Source: Zhenpiania hominis (GTDB lineage: Bacteria; Bacillota; Clostridia; Peptostreptococcales; Anaerovoracaceae). Taken from it: DNA of 64,000 bases. Positions 8,601-16,195 of the stretch are shown in pieces. Numbering within the stretch: position 1 is the stretch's first letter; every line of letters begins with the position of its first letter. The translations under genes were made by a program, and so were the position numbers. Below the pieces are notes generated by a model. It was not told the origin of the DNA. It saw only the letters and a list, made by a program, of their open reading frames with translations, and ran no database searches. The stretch spans positions 1 through 64,000 of the forward strand of contig NZ_JACRYT010000014.1 of the NCBI RefSeq assembly GCF_014333425.1. The letters run 5' to 3'.

Positions 8601-9163
8601 GCAAGGGGATGAGGAATACTTTGAATCGTCGTATATAATCTGAGAATCGATTCCTTTAGCGCCCGTTCATTTCGATCCGAAGCATAAGCTCTGAGAAACT
8701 CCAGAAATTCCTCATCTCCGGATTCAAACCGCTCCGCGAAAATCTCATCCAGTACATCCCACTTGAGAATTTCCACGGTTCCTTCATCTCCAATTTTAAA
8801 ATCCGGTTCCACATCGATCAGATAAAAATATCTGCGGATCACCTCCAGGGCAAAGGAGTGGAAGGTGCTGATATTGGCGTTTGCCGCCAAGTCTAGCTGC
8901 CTTCTTAAAAAGGAGGCGTGGCCCGGATCCTCCTCGATGGCCTTTGTAATGGCGCTCACCAGTTTTTCTTTCATCTCTGCCGCCGCCGCGTTTGTAAAGG
9001 TAACGATGAGAAACTGATCCAGAGGGATTCGATCCCGCAGGATGAGCTGTTTGATCCGTTCTACGAGAACCGCGGTTTTTCCCGACCCTGCCGCCGCGGA
9101 TACCAGCATATTTTTACCGCGCAGCTCGATGGCCTGCTGCTGCTGCTTTGTCCATTTAACCAT
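5672..9163 (-). CDS. addA: ATP-dependent helicase/nuclease subunit A (AddA)
   Basis: A 1163-residue UvrD-like helicase fused to a C-terminal RecB-type nuclease. It unwinds and trims double-strand ends for RecA loading, normally as a heterodimer with AddB. Visible motifs: Walker A AAAGSGKT (residues 23-30), Walker B VDEYQDS near 390, motif III/IV segment NFRSKRS near 450, motif V HKSKGLEFP near 780, motif VI LYVAFTRA near 840, and the nuclease DYK triad near 1107 preceded by GIID. The length is close to the family norm of about 1200. The usual partner addB is not beside it: the flanks are gpmI and a small membrane gene. Confidence 0.95.
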   Translation of the reverse strand: MVKWTKQQQQAIELRGKNMLVSAAAGSGKTAVLVERIKQLILRDRIPLDQFLIVTFTNAAAAEMKEKLVSAITKAIEEDPGHASFLRRQLDLAANANISTFHSFALEVIRRYFYLIDVEPDFKIGDEGTVEILKWDVLDEIFAERFESGDEEFLEFLRAYASDRNERALKESILRLYTTIQSIPHPLAWLSEHVQDLNLDSEEFRESRLFHFIQEDIYFSVNQILRAFEQAGDIAETAGVESVYRKNQEDLENLQPLQSLAEKGDFEGIRKLLASFKANIMRASKEEKEDYEPVKEAVKNARDYGKKQLNALKERYFAQDISVYLEDLRKVYPAARYLEALIREFDEKFCGAKKEKKIIDFNDIEHYALEILEHEEAAAEYREKFTCIFVDEYQDSNVLQDTLIERIRRENNLFLVGDIKQSIYKFRLAEPEIFQDRYRTYASEEEGCSMKLDLNRNFRSKRSVIETVNAVFSQIMAGYDDAAALHQGISYDGPIDYRTQLHVIDSRVSEDMDLDGEVAEMKNSQLEAYQAAEIIKGILGKPIFDSKRGCERPIQKRDIVILMRGTKNYADVFQEVFTELDLPSYMDDSAGYFDTVEIQVFLNLLRLIDNKQQDLPLLSVLRSAVFSFSIEELIQIRLSNKRVSYYEAFFRYSMRKETDALTEKCRNALERLERYRKKAQALPLEEFIWDLMWSTGYYTYCGALPAGQQRQANLRALADKARDFQETGYGGIYGFLTYIQALENRSIPTGQVKLINENEDLIRIMTIHKSKGLEFPIVIVAGLGKRFNVGKTGKGFLAHKDLGLGLTRVNYREHWHRKTLMQTAIERKLRQEDLEEEIRILYVAFTRAMDQLILLGTAKTGKTGEFASAQAKNCFLDYLFPLAQECEMEMNLHDRSQMSAENKTRGKNREKVRSLFFEAEARAAKETCYEKENGLRDEINRRLSFVYPNQQALRQKSKYSVTELSRMGQTAAQEDIILKTPAFLQGSVEFSAAQRGTIMHKVMECLDFKEALRQVEAGGGTAYVSGQVEQMIQQELLLPEEAEAVEPEKIATFFKSEIGARAARAEKLFKETEFNLLKEVDGSEVMVQGIIDCYFEEAEHLILIDYKNSYIDPTKKESALEQLKTTYAGQIKIYKEALETIRKKPVAGAYLYLFSENAFFEME

Positions 9164-9225
9164 TTGCTTCTGTTTCCTTTCCTGCCCTTTATTATACGGA
9201 AAAATGCTGATTCCCGCAATGAAGA

Positions 9226-9236
9226 TGTGGTATAAT
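9226..9236 (+). promoter_or_regulatory. Extended -10 promoter of gpmI
   Basis: TATAAT at 9231-9236 is preceded by TG one base away (TGG-TATAAT), an extended -10 element. No strong -35 box is visible. It lies 23 bases before the gpmI ATG in the 96-base gap divergent from addA. Confidence 0.6.
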
Positions 9237-9259
9237 AACTTATACTGGAGGTTTCATTT

Positions 9260-10789
9260 ATGAAAAATTTTAAACGGCCGACCATGCTGATGATTCTGGA
9301 TGGATTCGGCATCAATAACGAATCTTATGGAAACGCCATTGCCCAGGCGAGTACTCCCGCTCTGGATCGTATTCTTTCCACCTACCCGAAGACTACGCTG
9401 AAAGCCTGCGGACTGGCCGTGGGGCTTCCGGAAGGTCAGATGGGAAATTCCGAAGTGGGACACCTGAATATCGGCGCCGGGAGAATTGTCTATCAGGAGC
9501 TGACTCGCATTACAAAGGCAATCGAGGACGGTTCTTTTGAAGAAAATTCGGTTTTAGACCGCGCTGTTTCTCATACGCTGAAAAACGACTCCGCCCTTCA
9601 TCTGCTGGGTCTGCTTTCCGATGGCGGCGTTCACAGCCATATCCGCCATCTGCTGGCTCTCATCGATCTGGCTGCGAAAAAAGGAGTAAAAGAGCTGTAT
9701 GTCCACTGCTTCCTCGACGGGCGGGACGTACCGCCCCGGTGCGCGGATAAGTACATCGCTCAGCTGGAAGAGCATATGAAAAGAATCGGTCTCGGAAAAA
9801 TCGCCACAGTATCAGGAAGGTATTACGCCATGGATCGGGACAAGCGCTGGGAGCGTGTTGTAAAGGCTTACGACGCCATGACCCTGCGGGAGGGATTTCA
9901 GACGGAAACGGCCTCAGAGGCGGTTTCCGCGGCTTACGAACGGGATGAAAACGACGAATTTGTTCAGCCGACCTGCGTCGCGGGAGGCCAGCCGGTAAAG
10001 GACGGGGACTCCATGATTATGTTCAACTTCCGTCCGGATCGGGCAAGAGAAATCACCCGCGCCTTTGTTGCCGATGATTTTGATGGATTTGAACGCGGGA
10101 AAAAAATTGACGATCTCTTTTATGTTTGCATGACCCAATACGATGCCCAGATGCCAAATGTAGAAATCGCCTATCCGCCGCAGACTCTCAAAGCGACTCT
10201 TGGAGAATATCTGGCGGATCTGGGACTGACGCAGCTGCGGATCGCGGAGACGGAAAAATACGCCCATGTCACTTTCTTTTTCAACGGCGGCGTGGAAGCG
10301 CCCAACCGGAACGAAGATAGGATTCTCATTCCATCGCCCAAGGTTGCCACTTACGACCTGCAGCCGGAAATGAGCGCTTACCTGGTTACGGATAAAGTTT
10401 TGGAGGAGATCGCTTCCGATAAATATGATGTGATTATCCTCAATTTCGCCAACGCGGATATGGTAGGACATACTGGAGTTATGGACGCGGCAGTCGCCGC
10501 CATTGAAGCTCTGGATAAATGCGTTCCCCAAATCGTGGACGCGGTTCTTACAAAAGGAGGACAGATCCTTCTGACCGCGGATCATGGTAACGCGGATCAG
10601 ATGCTGGATGAGCAAGGCGCGGTTGTCACCGCCCACTCCCTAAACGATGTTCCTCTCGTGCATATCGCAAAGGAGCCGGCGCAGCTGGCAGACGGCGGAA
10701 AGCTGGCGGATATCGCTCCTACTCTGCTGGATCTTATGGGGCTTGAAATTCCCGCGGAAATGACCGGACACAGCCTGGTGAAAAAATAG
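9260..10789 (+). CDS. gpmI: 2,3-bisphosphoglycerate-independent phosphoglycerate mutase
   Basis: Interconverts 3- and 2-phosphoglycerate in glycolysis using two Mn2+ ions and a phosphoserine intermediate. The 509-residue length is standard. The metal-binding LDGFG is at residues 13-17 and the catalytic Ser64 lies in MGNSEVGH. Substrate-loop DGRDVPPR, NFRPDRAREI, the metal Asp/His segment ANADMVGH and the ADHGNAD segment are all present. GGAGG precedes the ATG. It is monocistronic here, ended by a strong terminator, and stands apart from other glycolytic genes. Confidence 0.97.
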   Translation: MKNFKRPTMLMILDGFGINNESYGNAIAQASTPALDRILSTYPKTTLKACGLAVGLPEGQMGNSEVGHLNIGAGRIVYQELTRITKAIEDGSFEENSVLDRAVSHTLKNDSALHLLGLLSDGGVHSHIRHLLALIDLAAKKGVKELYVHCFLDGRDVPPRCADKYIAQLEEHMKRIGLGKIATVSGRYYAMDRDKRWERVVKAYDAMTLREGFQTETASEAVSAAYERDENDEFVQPTCVAGGQPVKDGDSMIMFNFRPDRAREITRAFVADDFDGFERGKKIDDLFYVCMTQYDAQMPNVEIAYPPQTLKATLGEYLADLGLTQLRIAETEKYAHVTFFFNGGVEAPNRNEDRILIPSPKVATYDLQPEMSAYLVTDKVLEEIASDKYDVIILNFANADMVGHTGVMDAAVAAIEALDKCVPQIVDAVLTKGGQILLTADHGNADQMLDEQGAVVTAHSLNDVPLVHIAKEPAQLADGGKLADIAPTLLDLMGLEIPAEMTGHSLVKK

Positions 10790-10804
10790 ACGACGGTTGA
10801 AAGT

Positions 10805-10842
10805 TTGGCGGTTTTATCAACAAACCGCCAATTTTCATTTTT
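10805..10842 (+). terminator. gpmI terminator with overlapping alternative stem
   Basis: A 10-bp perfect stem (10805-10814 with 10822-10831) is followed by TTTTCATTTTT. A second 12-bp perfect inverted repeat (10813-10824 with 10840-10851) overlaps it, so the transcript can fold in two mutually exclusive ways. Confidence 0.85.
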
Positions 10843-10854
10843 GTTGATAAATTT

Positions 10855-10941
10855 TCAACGGCTTCAAGCGGCGAATTGAAGGGTCGGGACGCAAGCTACC
10901 CGGAAGCTGCCCTTTCGCGGCCTGAAACCGTTGATTTTTTT
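10855..10941 (+). ncRNA. Structured RNA candidate ending in a T-run
   Basis: A 12-bp stem with one mismatch (10855-10866 with 10923-10934) encloses 56 bases that can form inner pairs (AAGGG 10879-10883 with CCCTT 10910-10914, and GGG/CCC within). It is followed directly by seven T residues on the + strand. It lies between the gpmI terminator and the convergent oxidoreductase, so it could be a second terminator, a processed 3' UTR RNA or a small RNA. No known family is assigned; the core GGGACGCAAGC resembles part of a GEMM riboswitch but the rest does not fit. Confidence 0.35.
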
Positions 10942-10997
10942 GTAACAATGAGATAAATTTAGGATTTGTTTCTAATATCCGCCGTCCCGCGCGGCTT

Positions 10998-12494
10998 TCA
11001 CCATCCCGGCTGTCCGCTCTTTATCACCGCTTCCGCGGCCCGAATTCCATCTACCGCGGCGGACATGATTCCTCCCGCATAGCCGGCGCCTTCCCCTGCC
11101 GGATAAATTCCCGCCACGGGAGATTCCTGTTCCGTTCCCCGCAGAATCCTTACAGGCGAGGAGCTGCGGCTTTCAACCGCGGTAAGCCGGGTATTCGGAT
11201 CATCAAATCCCTTTAATTTTCTCCCTAAATGAGGCATTGCTTCTTTCATGGCTTCCACAGCAAACTCCGGCAGAGACGCGGCCACCGGATTGCCGTCCGT
11301 TCCAAAATCTTTCCACCTGCCCTGGGGCGGGTTTCCGTTAGCAAAGGCCAATCGTTCATAGCGCTCCTGAAAGTCCACTCCCGCAAGGACGTCATCCGAA
11401 GGAAAATCTGAGGTCCGCACATCTACCAGCAGCGCGCTGTTGGCAAATTTTCCGTCTCTTGCGCTGTAGCTCATGCCGTTTGTTACCGTCTGTCCTTTTT
11501 TTGAGGCTGCCATAATGACTTCTCCTCCGGGACACATGCAAAACGTATAGACGCCCCTTCCGTTTTCGCAGTGCCAGCTCAGCTTGTAATCGGCGGGCCC
11601 CAAGATCTCCGCCAGTTTCGGGTCCCCATACTGGGCCCGGTCAATCCATTCCTGGGGATGCTCCACTCGTACGCCGATGGAAAAAGGCTTTTGCTCCATG
11701 GGGACACTCCGGTTTCGCAACATATGCAGTGTATCTCGTGAGCTGTGCCCGAGGGCCAAAATCAGATGTTCTGTGGAAAGACTTTCTCTCCCGTTTATCT
11801 CCACACCTTTCAGTCTCCCGTCTTCCAGGATCAGATCGGTCAACCGGCTTTCAAAGCGGATTTCCCCGCCTGCCGCGAGAATCCGTTTCCGGAGGGTTAC
11901 CACTACCTTCCGCAATACATCCGTACCAATGTGAGGCTTGTGTTTATAAAGGATCTCCTTTTGAGCCCCGGCGGAAACAAAGGTTTCTAATACTTTAAAA
12001 ATACGAGGATCCTTAATCCCTGTTGTCAGTTTGCCGTCAGAAAAAGTTCCCGCGCCTCCTTCTCCAAACTGCACGTTGGATTCCTCATTGAGAAGGCCGT
12101 TCTTCCAAAACTGCTCCACATCCCGCACCCGCTCTTCCATAGCGCGCCCCCGTTCCAGCACAATGGGGCAGTACCCCCGTTCCGCCAGAATCAACGCCGC
12201 GAAGATACCACAGGGACCAAACCCCGCAACCACCGGGCGGTGGTTTAAAATCGTATTCCCCGCCTGCGCTTCCTTGTATGAAAGGTCCGGAGCCGGATCC
12301 AGTTTCAGTTTTTTCCTGCAGGTAAAATCTACTGTATACACCAGCCGGATCTTCTGTTTGTCCCTGGCGTCAACGGATTCTCTGCGGATCACCCAGTCTT
12401 TTATCTCCGCTCCGATTTTCTTCTGAATCAACCTCGGAATCCGCTCTTTAGAGTCCCCCGGTCTGAGTTTAATCTGATGAATTCGATATCGCAT
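10998..12494 (-). CDS. FAD-dependent oxidoreductase (COG2509-like)
   Basis: A 498-residue flavoprotein. The first 80 residues form an extra alpha/beta domain, then comes a dinucleotide-binding GFGPCG (residues 91-96), a glutamate-ended strand (VLERG), a PFSIGVRVEHP segment near 290, and a C-terminal GEGAGYAGGI FAD-binding turn. This order is that of the FAD-dependent dehydrogenase family COG2509, whose reaction is not established. Internal ATG 12494 is chosen over the longer frame because the upstream part overlaps the preceding oxidoreductase gene and has no family counterpart. It overlaps that gene by 26 bases, so the two flavoproteins are translationally coupled. Confidence 0.8.
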   Translation of the reverse strand: MRYRIHQIKLRPGDSKERIPRLIQKKIGAEIKDWVIRRESVDARDKQKIRLVYTVDFTCRKKLKLDPAPDLSYKEAQAGNTILNHRPVVAGFGPCGIFAALILAERGYCPIVLERGRAMEERVRDVEQFWKNGLLNEESNVQFGEGGAGTFSDGKLTTGIKDPRIFKVLETFVSAGAQKEILYKHKPHIGTDVLRKVVVTLRKRILAAGGEIRFESRLTDLILEDGRLKGVEINGRESLSTEHLILALGHSSRDTLHMLRNRSVPMEQKPFSIGVRVEHPQEWIDRAQYGDPKLAEILGPADYKLSWHCENGRGVYTFCMCPGGEVIMAASKKGQTVTNGMSYSARDGKFANSALLVDVRTSDFPSDDVLAGVDFQERYERLAFANGNPPQGRWKDFGTDGNPVAASLPEFAVEAMKEAMPHLGRKLKGFDDPNTRLTAVESRSSSPVRILRGTEQESPVAGIYPAGEGAGYAGGIMSAAVDGIRAAEAVIKSGQPGW

Positions 12495-13674
12495 TTGCCA
12501 TCGCCTTTCCTGCTTTTCTTCCCGTTTCCCATGCGTGCTGCAGGTTAAAGCCGCCGCATGGGCCATCAAAATCCAGAATTTCTCCGGAGAAATAAAGCCC
12601 TGGAATCAGCTGTGATTCCATAGTATCTCCATTCACTTCTCCGAAAGGAATACCTCCTGATGTACACTGGGCATAATTCCAGCCCTTCACACCGCTGAGA
12701 GAAAGCGTCCATGATTTGAGAATCCGCGCCGCGGACTCCACTTCCCCCTCTGAAAGCAAGGCTGCCTGTGTTCCGCAGGCAAGACCGGATTTTTCCGCGA
12801 GAACCTGTTTCAATTTTGAGGGAACGATAGAAAGAAACAGATCCTCCACTGCCAGCTCCATAATGTTCTGCCGCCTGTGAAGAAGGACGATCGTTTCCTC
12901 CCAGTCCATTTCCGGCAAAAAATCAAAGCAGATCTGATAACGGGCGATCCCCTCAGCAAACGTTTCTCCTGGCTCCAGCTTAACTTGCCTGCTCAGGTTC
13001 ATAACACAGATTCCGGAAATCCCGTCTTCATTAAACTGCACTTCACCGGTTTCCTCTGCCATCAATTTGCCGTCTTTTCTCAGACCTACGCGGGCCATAG
13101 CCCGGACTCCTTTCAGCTGTTTTAAATTTTCCCGCGTTTCCAGTCCGGTCAGTATCGGGGCCAGACGTGTCACTTTGTGCCCCAGAGCTTTTGCCAACCC
13201 ATACCCATCCCCGGAAGTCCCAAGCTGCGGTCCCGCTTTTCCCCCGCAAGCCAGCAAAACCTTTTTTGCTTCCAGAGTTCCGCCCTTATACCGCACCTGA
13301 AAACCACCTCTTCCAGAAAGAGGCAGAATCTTTTCTACTGTGCATTCTGTCTTCAATTCCACCCCTAGCGACTTCGCTGCCCGCACTAAAGCGTAGACAA
13401 CATCTTTCGCCTGGTTGGAATTAGGATAAACTCTTCCTTCTCCATCTGTATATGTAAAAACCCCCAATGACGCGAAAAAATCTAGAGTTTCTAACGCTCC
13501 AGAACACTTTCGATTGGTCAGATTACACCTTCCATTCCCCGAAGCCGCGATCTTTTTCCCAGGCATTTGCTTCTTTTCTAAAATTAAAACGCGTCCCTGC
13601 TTCTGCTCTGCCGCGCTGACCGCTGCCGCAAGGCCGGACGCTCCCCCTCCAATGATGCAGATATCAATCATCAT
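12469..13674 (-). CDS. HI0933/BaiN-like FAD-dependent oxidoreductase
   Basis: A 401-residue flavoprotein of the HI0933 (aminoacetone oxidase-like) family. The N-terminal GGGASG (residues 8-13) binds FAD, GKKIAASGNGRCN near 38-50 is the family signature, and a GEILDFDGPCGG segment near 370 closes the FAD site. Some relatives in gut Clostridia (BaiN) reduce bile-acid intermediates; the substrate here cannot be deduced. Two adjacent ATGs occur, and the second, 6 bases from GAGGAG, may be the true start. It is first in a two-gene operon with another flavoprotein. Confidence 0.85.
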   Translation of the reverse strand: MMIDICIIGGGASGLAAAVSAAEQKQGRVLILEKKQMPGKKIAASGNGRCNLTNRKCSGALETLDFFASLGVFTYTDGEGRVYPNSNQAKDVVYALVRAAKSLGVELKTECTVEKILPLSGRGGFQVRYKGGTLEAKKVLLACGGKAGPQLGTSGDGYGLAKALGHKVTRLAPILTGLETRENLKQLKGVRAMARVGLRKDGKLMAEETGEVQFNEDGISGICVMNLSRQVKLEPGETFAEGIARYQICFDFLPEMDWEETIVLLHRRQNIMELAVEDLFLSIVPSKLKQVLAEKSGLACGTQAALLSEGEVESAARILKSWTLSLSGVKGWNYAQCTSGGIPFGEVNGDTMESQLIPGLYFSGEILDFDGPCGGFNLQHAWETGRKAGKAMANAISNSSD

Positions 13675-13704
13675 CTCTCCTCTTATTCATAAATTATTAA
13701 GGAA

Positions 13705-13710
13705 ATTATA
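13705..13710 (-). promoter_or_regulatory. Extended -10 promoter for the flavoprotein operon
   Basis: On the - strand TATAAT is preceded by TGC, an extended -10, about 30 bases before the ATG of the HI0933-like gene. No clear -35 box is seen. It is back to back with the promoter of the metallophosphoesterase. Confidence 0.5.
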
Positions 13711-13744
13711 GCACACATTTTAAGGAATCTCCACCCGCCCCGCA

Positions 13745-13773
13745 TTGAAACAAAATCAAATCAGTGGTATGAT
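13745..13773 (+). promoter_or_regulatory. Promoter of the metallophosphoesterase gene
   Basis: TTGAAA (13745-13750) and TATGAT (13768-13773) are spaced by 17 bases, with TG one base before the -10. The TTG here belongs to the -35 box, so it cannot be the start codon of the downstream gene. Confidence 0.7.
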
Positions 13774-13813
13774 AAGAAAGCGGCTTAAGTTCAGACAGAA
13801 AAGAGGTACGAAT

Positions 13814-14665
13814 GTGTTAAAAGCCATTGGAAAGCTTTTTAAAATGATTATTTCTGTAATTCTGATTCTTATTTTCCTGGCTCTTGCTCTTATCGGGTAT
13901 GCCCACTTTATCGAACCAAATCGGCTTACAGTAACCCATATTGAAGATACCAGCGGTTCCATGAAAGAGTCTCTTACGGTGGCCCTTTTCGCGGACACCC
14001 ATTTTGGATTTCAATACGATCTGGAACAGTTTGAGAAGGCTGTCAATGAAATTAACGAAAACCCGCCGGATCTCTTACTTTTTGCCGGTGATCTGATCGA
14101 TAATTTAAATGAATACTCCGGTGATCCTGTGGAAATTTCCAATGCCTTATCACGAATGAAAGCGAATTTTGGAAAATACGCGGTATTTGGAAATCACGAT
14201 TATGGCGGTGGCGCGGAACATCAGTACGAAGATATTATGAACGCCGGAGGTTTTCAGGTATTGGTAAACGAAACCGTTACCTTTAAAGATTACAACTTCC
14301 GTCTTATCGGAATTGATGATCTGCTCATCGGCTATGGAGATCCATCCGTTGTTAACCGTGCGGGCTCTGACATGTATAACTTAGTTCTCTGCCATGAACC
14401 GGATATTGTGGAGAAGGTGCTTGCTTCCAATACTGACTGTATGCTTGCGGGCCACACCCACGGGGGACAGATCCGGATTCCTTTTTACACGGAAGACTTT
14501 CTGCCTTCTTACGGAGAAAAATATGTAAAAGGCGAATACCGGCTGGACAATGGAAACCAGACGCTCCTCTATGTCAATTCCGGTCTCGGGACTACGAAGC
14601 TTCCCGCCAGGCTGGGCGCGGTTCCGGAGCTGACCTATCTTACCATACAGCCAGATGCATCATAA
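13814..14665 (+). CDS. Membrane-anchored metallophosphoesterase
   Basis: 283 residues. One uncleaved N-terminal membrane segment (residues about 10-32) is followed by a calcineurin-like domain facing outwards. Metal motifs: D61-x-H63 in FADTHFG, GDLID 92-96, GNHD 126-129, a CHEPD segment, and GHTHGG from 213. This fits the YaeI/YkuE group, some of which act on lipid A precursors or phospho-lipids; the substrate is unknown. GTG 13814 is chosen because AGAGGT lies 6 bases upstream and the promoter occupies the region of earlier start candidates. Confidence 0.85.
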   Translation: MLKAIGKLFKMIISVILILIFLALALIGYAHFIEPNRLTVTHIEDTSGSMKESLTVALFADTHFGFQYDLEQFEKAVNEINENPPDLLLFAGDLIDNLNEYSGDPVEISNALSRMKANFGKYAVFGNHDYGGGAEHQYEDIMNAGGFQVLVNETVTFKDYNFRLIGIDDLLIGYGDPSVVNRAGSDMYNLVLCHEPDIVEKVLASNTDCMLAGHTHGGQIRIPFYTEDFLPSYGEKYVKGEYRLDNGNQTLLYVNSGLGTTKLPARLGAVPELTYLTIQPDAS

Positions 14666-14682
14666 AAGAGCCCTTTTAGCTA

Positions 14683-14719
14683 AAAAACAGCCTTGAAGGC
14701 TATCTTCAAGGCTGTTTTT
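14683..14719. terminator. Bidirectional terminator
   Basis: A 16-bp perfect inverted repeat (14683-14698 with 14704-14719, loop of 5) has A-runs on its left and T-runs on its right, so it can end transcripts from both the metallophosphoesterase (+) and the DUF308 operon (-). Confidence 0.92.
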
Positions 14720-14740
14720 ATCACTTTTTCACAAGCAGAA

Positions 14741-15496
14741 TTAATTCTGCCAAAAAATATCTTCCACACGTTCTAACGCGCGTTCCACATCATTTTTCGA
14801 CGTCTGTTTTTTGTTCGCTTCCGGCTGCGCAGCTGCTGAATTTACTTCCCGCGGCTGTCCTTCCTGTGTTTTCTGAACTGTATTTTCTCGCTGCATCTGA
14901 GCTGCTGGCGACTTTTGGGACTTTTCTGTTTTCCGTTTCTTTCCTGTTTTCGGTTTTTTTACTTTCTTCTCATGGGGCATATGAATGCCCAGTTCCAAGG
15001 TACTGATTCCCTGCAGCAGGAACATAATACCCAGGAGAACAGCAATCGCAAGCCCCGCGATAATCGGGTTCAGAAAAGCGTAAAGCCCTCCGAGTATACA
15101 GAGTACTCCTGTTATGAGGGTCCATGCGAAATTCGTCCTTTTATTGGATCGATCGATCAGCGTCGCTGTTACGACCCGCAGAACTCCGGAAAACATAACC
15201 CACATGCCGAAGACCATCGGAATCGCCACATCCGCCGCAATCTGACTGGTAAGAACAAGAATCCCCAGAATTAATGTAATAATGGCTTCTGTAAGAATCC
15301 ATCCGTTGTTATCCTTCTGACTGTTCTGCATACCTGCCCTGCCCCAGCAGTAAGCGACCCCCTGTATGACACTGCTGGCTACCATAATCATTCCCAGTAT
15401 AAAGGCCAGCGACAAAAATGTTTCACCAGGATTCGCAAAGCAGAACAACCCGGTCAAAACCAGCAACACGCCGCTGATAATCGTAAAAACTCTCAA
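14741..15496 (-). CDS. DUF308 (HdeD-like) membrane protein
   Basis: 251 residues with six membrane segments in the first 170 residues, arranged as paired hairpins with Gly-rich turns as in HdeD/DUF308 proteins. The last 80 residues form a hydrophilic tail, first strongly basic (runs of Lys) and then rich in Gln/Asn. E. coli HdeD is an acid-stress membrane protein; the role of this family in Firmicutes is not known. The start is TTG, supported by AAGGAGGT 7 bases upstream. It is third in an operon with a Usp-domain protein and a small membrane protein. Confidence 0.8.
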   Translation of the reverse strand: MRVFTIISGVLLVLTGLFCFANPGETFLSLAFILGMIMVASSVIQGVAYCWGRAGMQNSQKDNNGWILTEAIITLILGILVLTSQIAADVAIPMVFGMWVMFSGVLRVVTATLIDRSNKRTNFAWTLITGVLCILGGLYAFLNPIIAGLAIAVLLGIMFLLQGISTLELGIHMPHEKKVKKPKTGKKRKTEKSQKSPAAQMQRENTVQKTQEGQPREVNSAAAQPEANKKQTSKNDVERALERVEDIFWQN

Positions 15497-15521
15497 AATC
15501 TTACCTCCTTATCACCTTTCC

Positions 15522-15896
15522 TCACGGAACCACAGTCAGTTCCGCCTGCTGACAAATCTTTTCTCTGAATCTGTTAATAAGGTTGTCTTCATTTTTTACC
15601 TGACCCGACTGCCCCAGGATCACATGGGTGATCTGGTTTTTATCCACCAAATCCACCAGTGTCTCCAGAATATTATTAGAGCGAACCACCGTAAGGTTCG
15701 CGCCGTACTCGATGGCTTTTCCGTACAGGTAATCCAGGGCCTCCCCTTCTTCGGAACTTCCCAGGATTTTAAAATCCTTTGGCGCAACATGAATAATAAA
15801 CAGCTCCCCCTCCTGTCCATCCAGGACTTCATGCCCGTAGCGGATCAGGCGATCGCACGTTTTCTGCTGCGTCACACACACCATTACATTTTTCAT
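15522..15896 (-). CDS. Small universal-stress-like protein (KdpD-type Usp domain)
   Basis: 124 residues with one alpha/beta fold. The N-terminal strand VMVCVTQQKTCDRLIRYG and later VDKNQITHVILGQSG resemble the Usp domain inside KdpD sensor kinases rather than classical UspA. No membrane or kinase part is present, so it is a free-standing domain. Whether it binds a nucleotide is uncertain. It lies 25 bases upstream of the DUF308 gene and 20 bases after a one-TM protein, so it may serve as the cytosolic partner of these membrane proteins. Confidence 0.65.
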   Translation of the reverse strand: MKNVMVCVTQQKTCDRLIRYGHEVLDGQEGELFIIHVAPKDFKILGSSEEGEALDYLYGKAIEYGANLTVVRSNNILETLVDLVDKNQITHVILGQSGQVKNEDNLINRFREKICQQAELTVVP

Positions 15897-15916
15897 AATA
15901 AAACAAACCCCTGTCT

Positions 15917-16084
15917 TTACCAGATTTCGTCAAACTCGCTGGCTGCCTCGTCAACACTTCCCTTCGCGCTCTCTTTTTTGTTCTTTGGCACAATGTCAAA
16001 TATTTTAACGAGTCCGTAGATTACAATGAATCCGATAAAGAGTACTCTCAGAATTCTATTCAGTTTTTTGATCGCTTTTATCAT
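15917..16084 (-). CDS. Small single-TM membrane protein
   Basis: 55 residues, no family recognised. A basic N-terminus is followed by one membrane segment (about residues 12-30) and a mixed-charge tail rich in Lys, Ser and Glu. ATG 16084 is preferred, with AAGGGA 7 bases upstream. An earlier ATG at 16117 lies only about 10 bases from the -10 box, which would put its ribosome site outside the transcript. First gene of the Usp/DUF308 operon. Confidence 0.55.
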   Translation of the reverse strand: MIKAIKKLNRILRVLFIGFIVIYGLVKIFDIVPKNKKESAKGSVDEAASEFDEIW

Positions 16085-16127
16085 TTTGATATCCCTTCTC
16101 TTTCTTTTGTAATTCATGTTATCCTCT

Positions 16128-16156
16128 ATTATAACATAATTTTTTCGCTGTCCGAA
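16128..16156 (-). promoter_or_regulatory. Promoter of the small membrane protein/Usp/DUF308 operon
   Basis: On the - strand TTCGGA and TATAAT are spaced by 17 bases. The -10 is perfect and the -35 is weak. Confidence 0.55.
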
Positions 16157-16195
16157 CCCCTATCTTCGATCTTTCACAAATCTTTGACAATTCAT

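Noticed and set aside
10886-10896. GGGACGCAAGC resembling the core of a GEMM (c-di-GMP-I) riboswitch
   Set aside because: The upstream conserved half of that riboswitch is missing, and the RNA lies after gpmI with no same-strand gene downstream to regulate.
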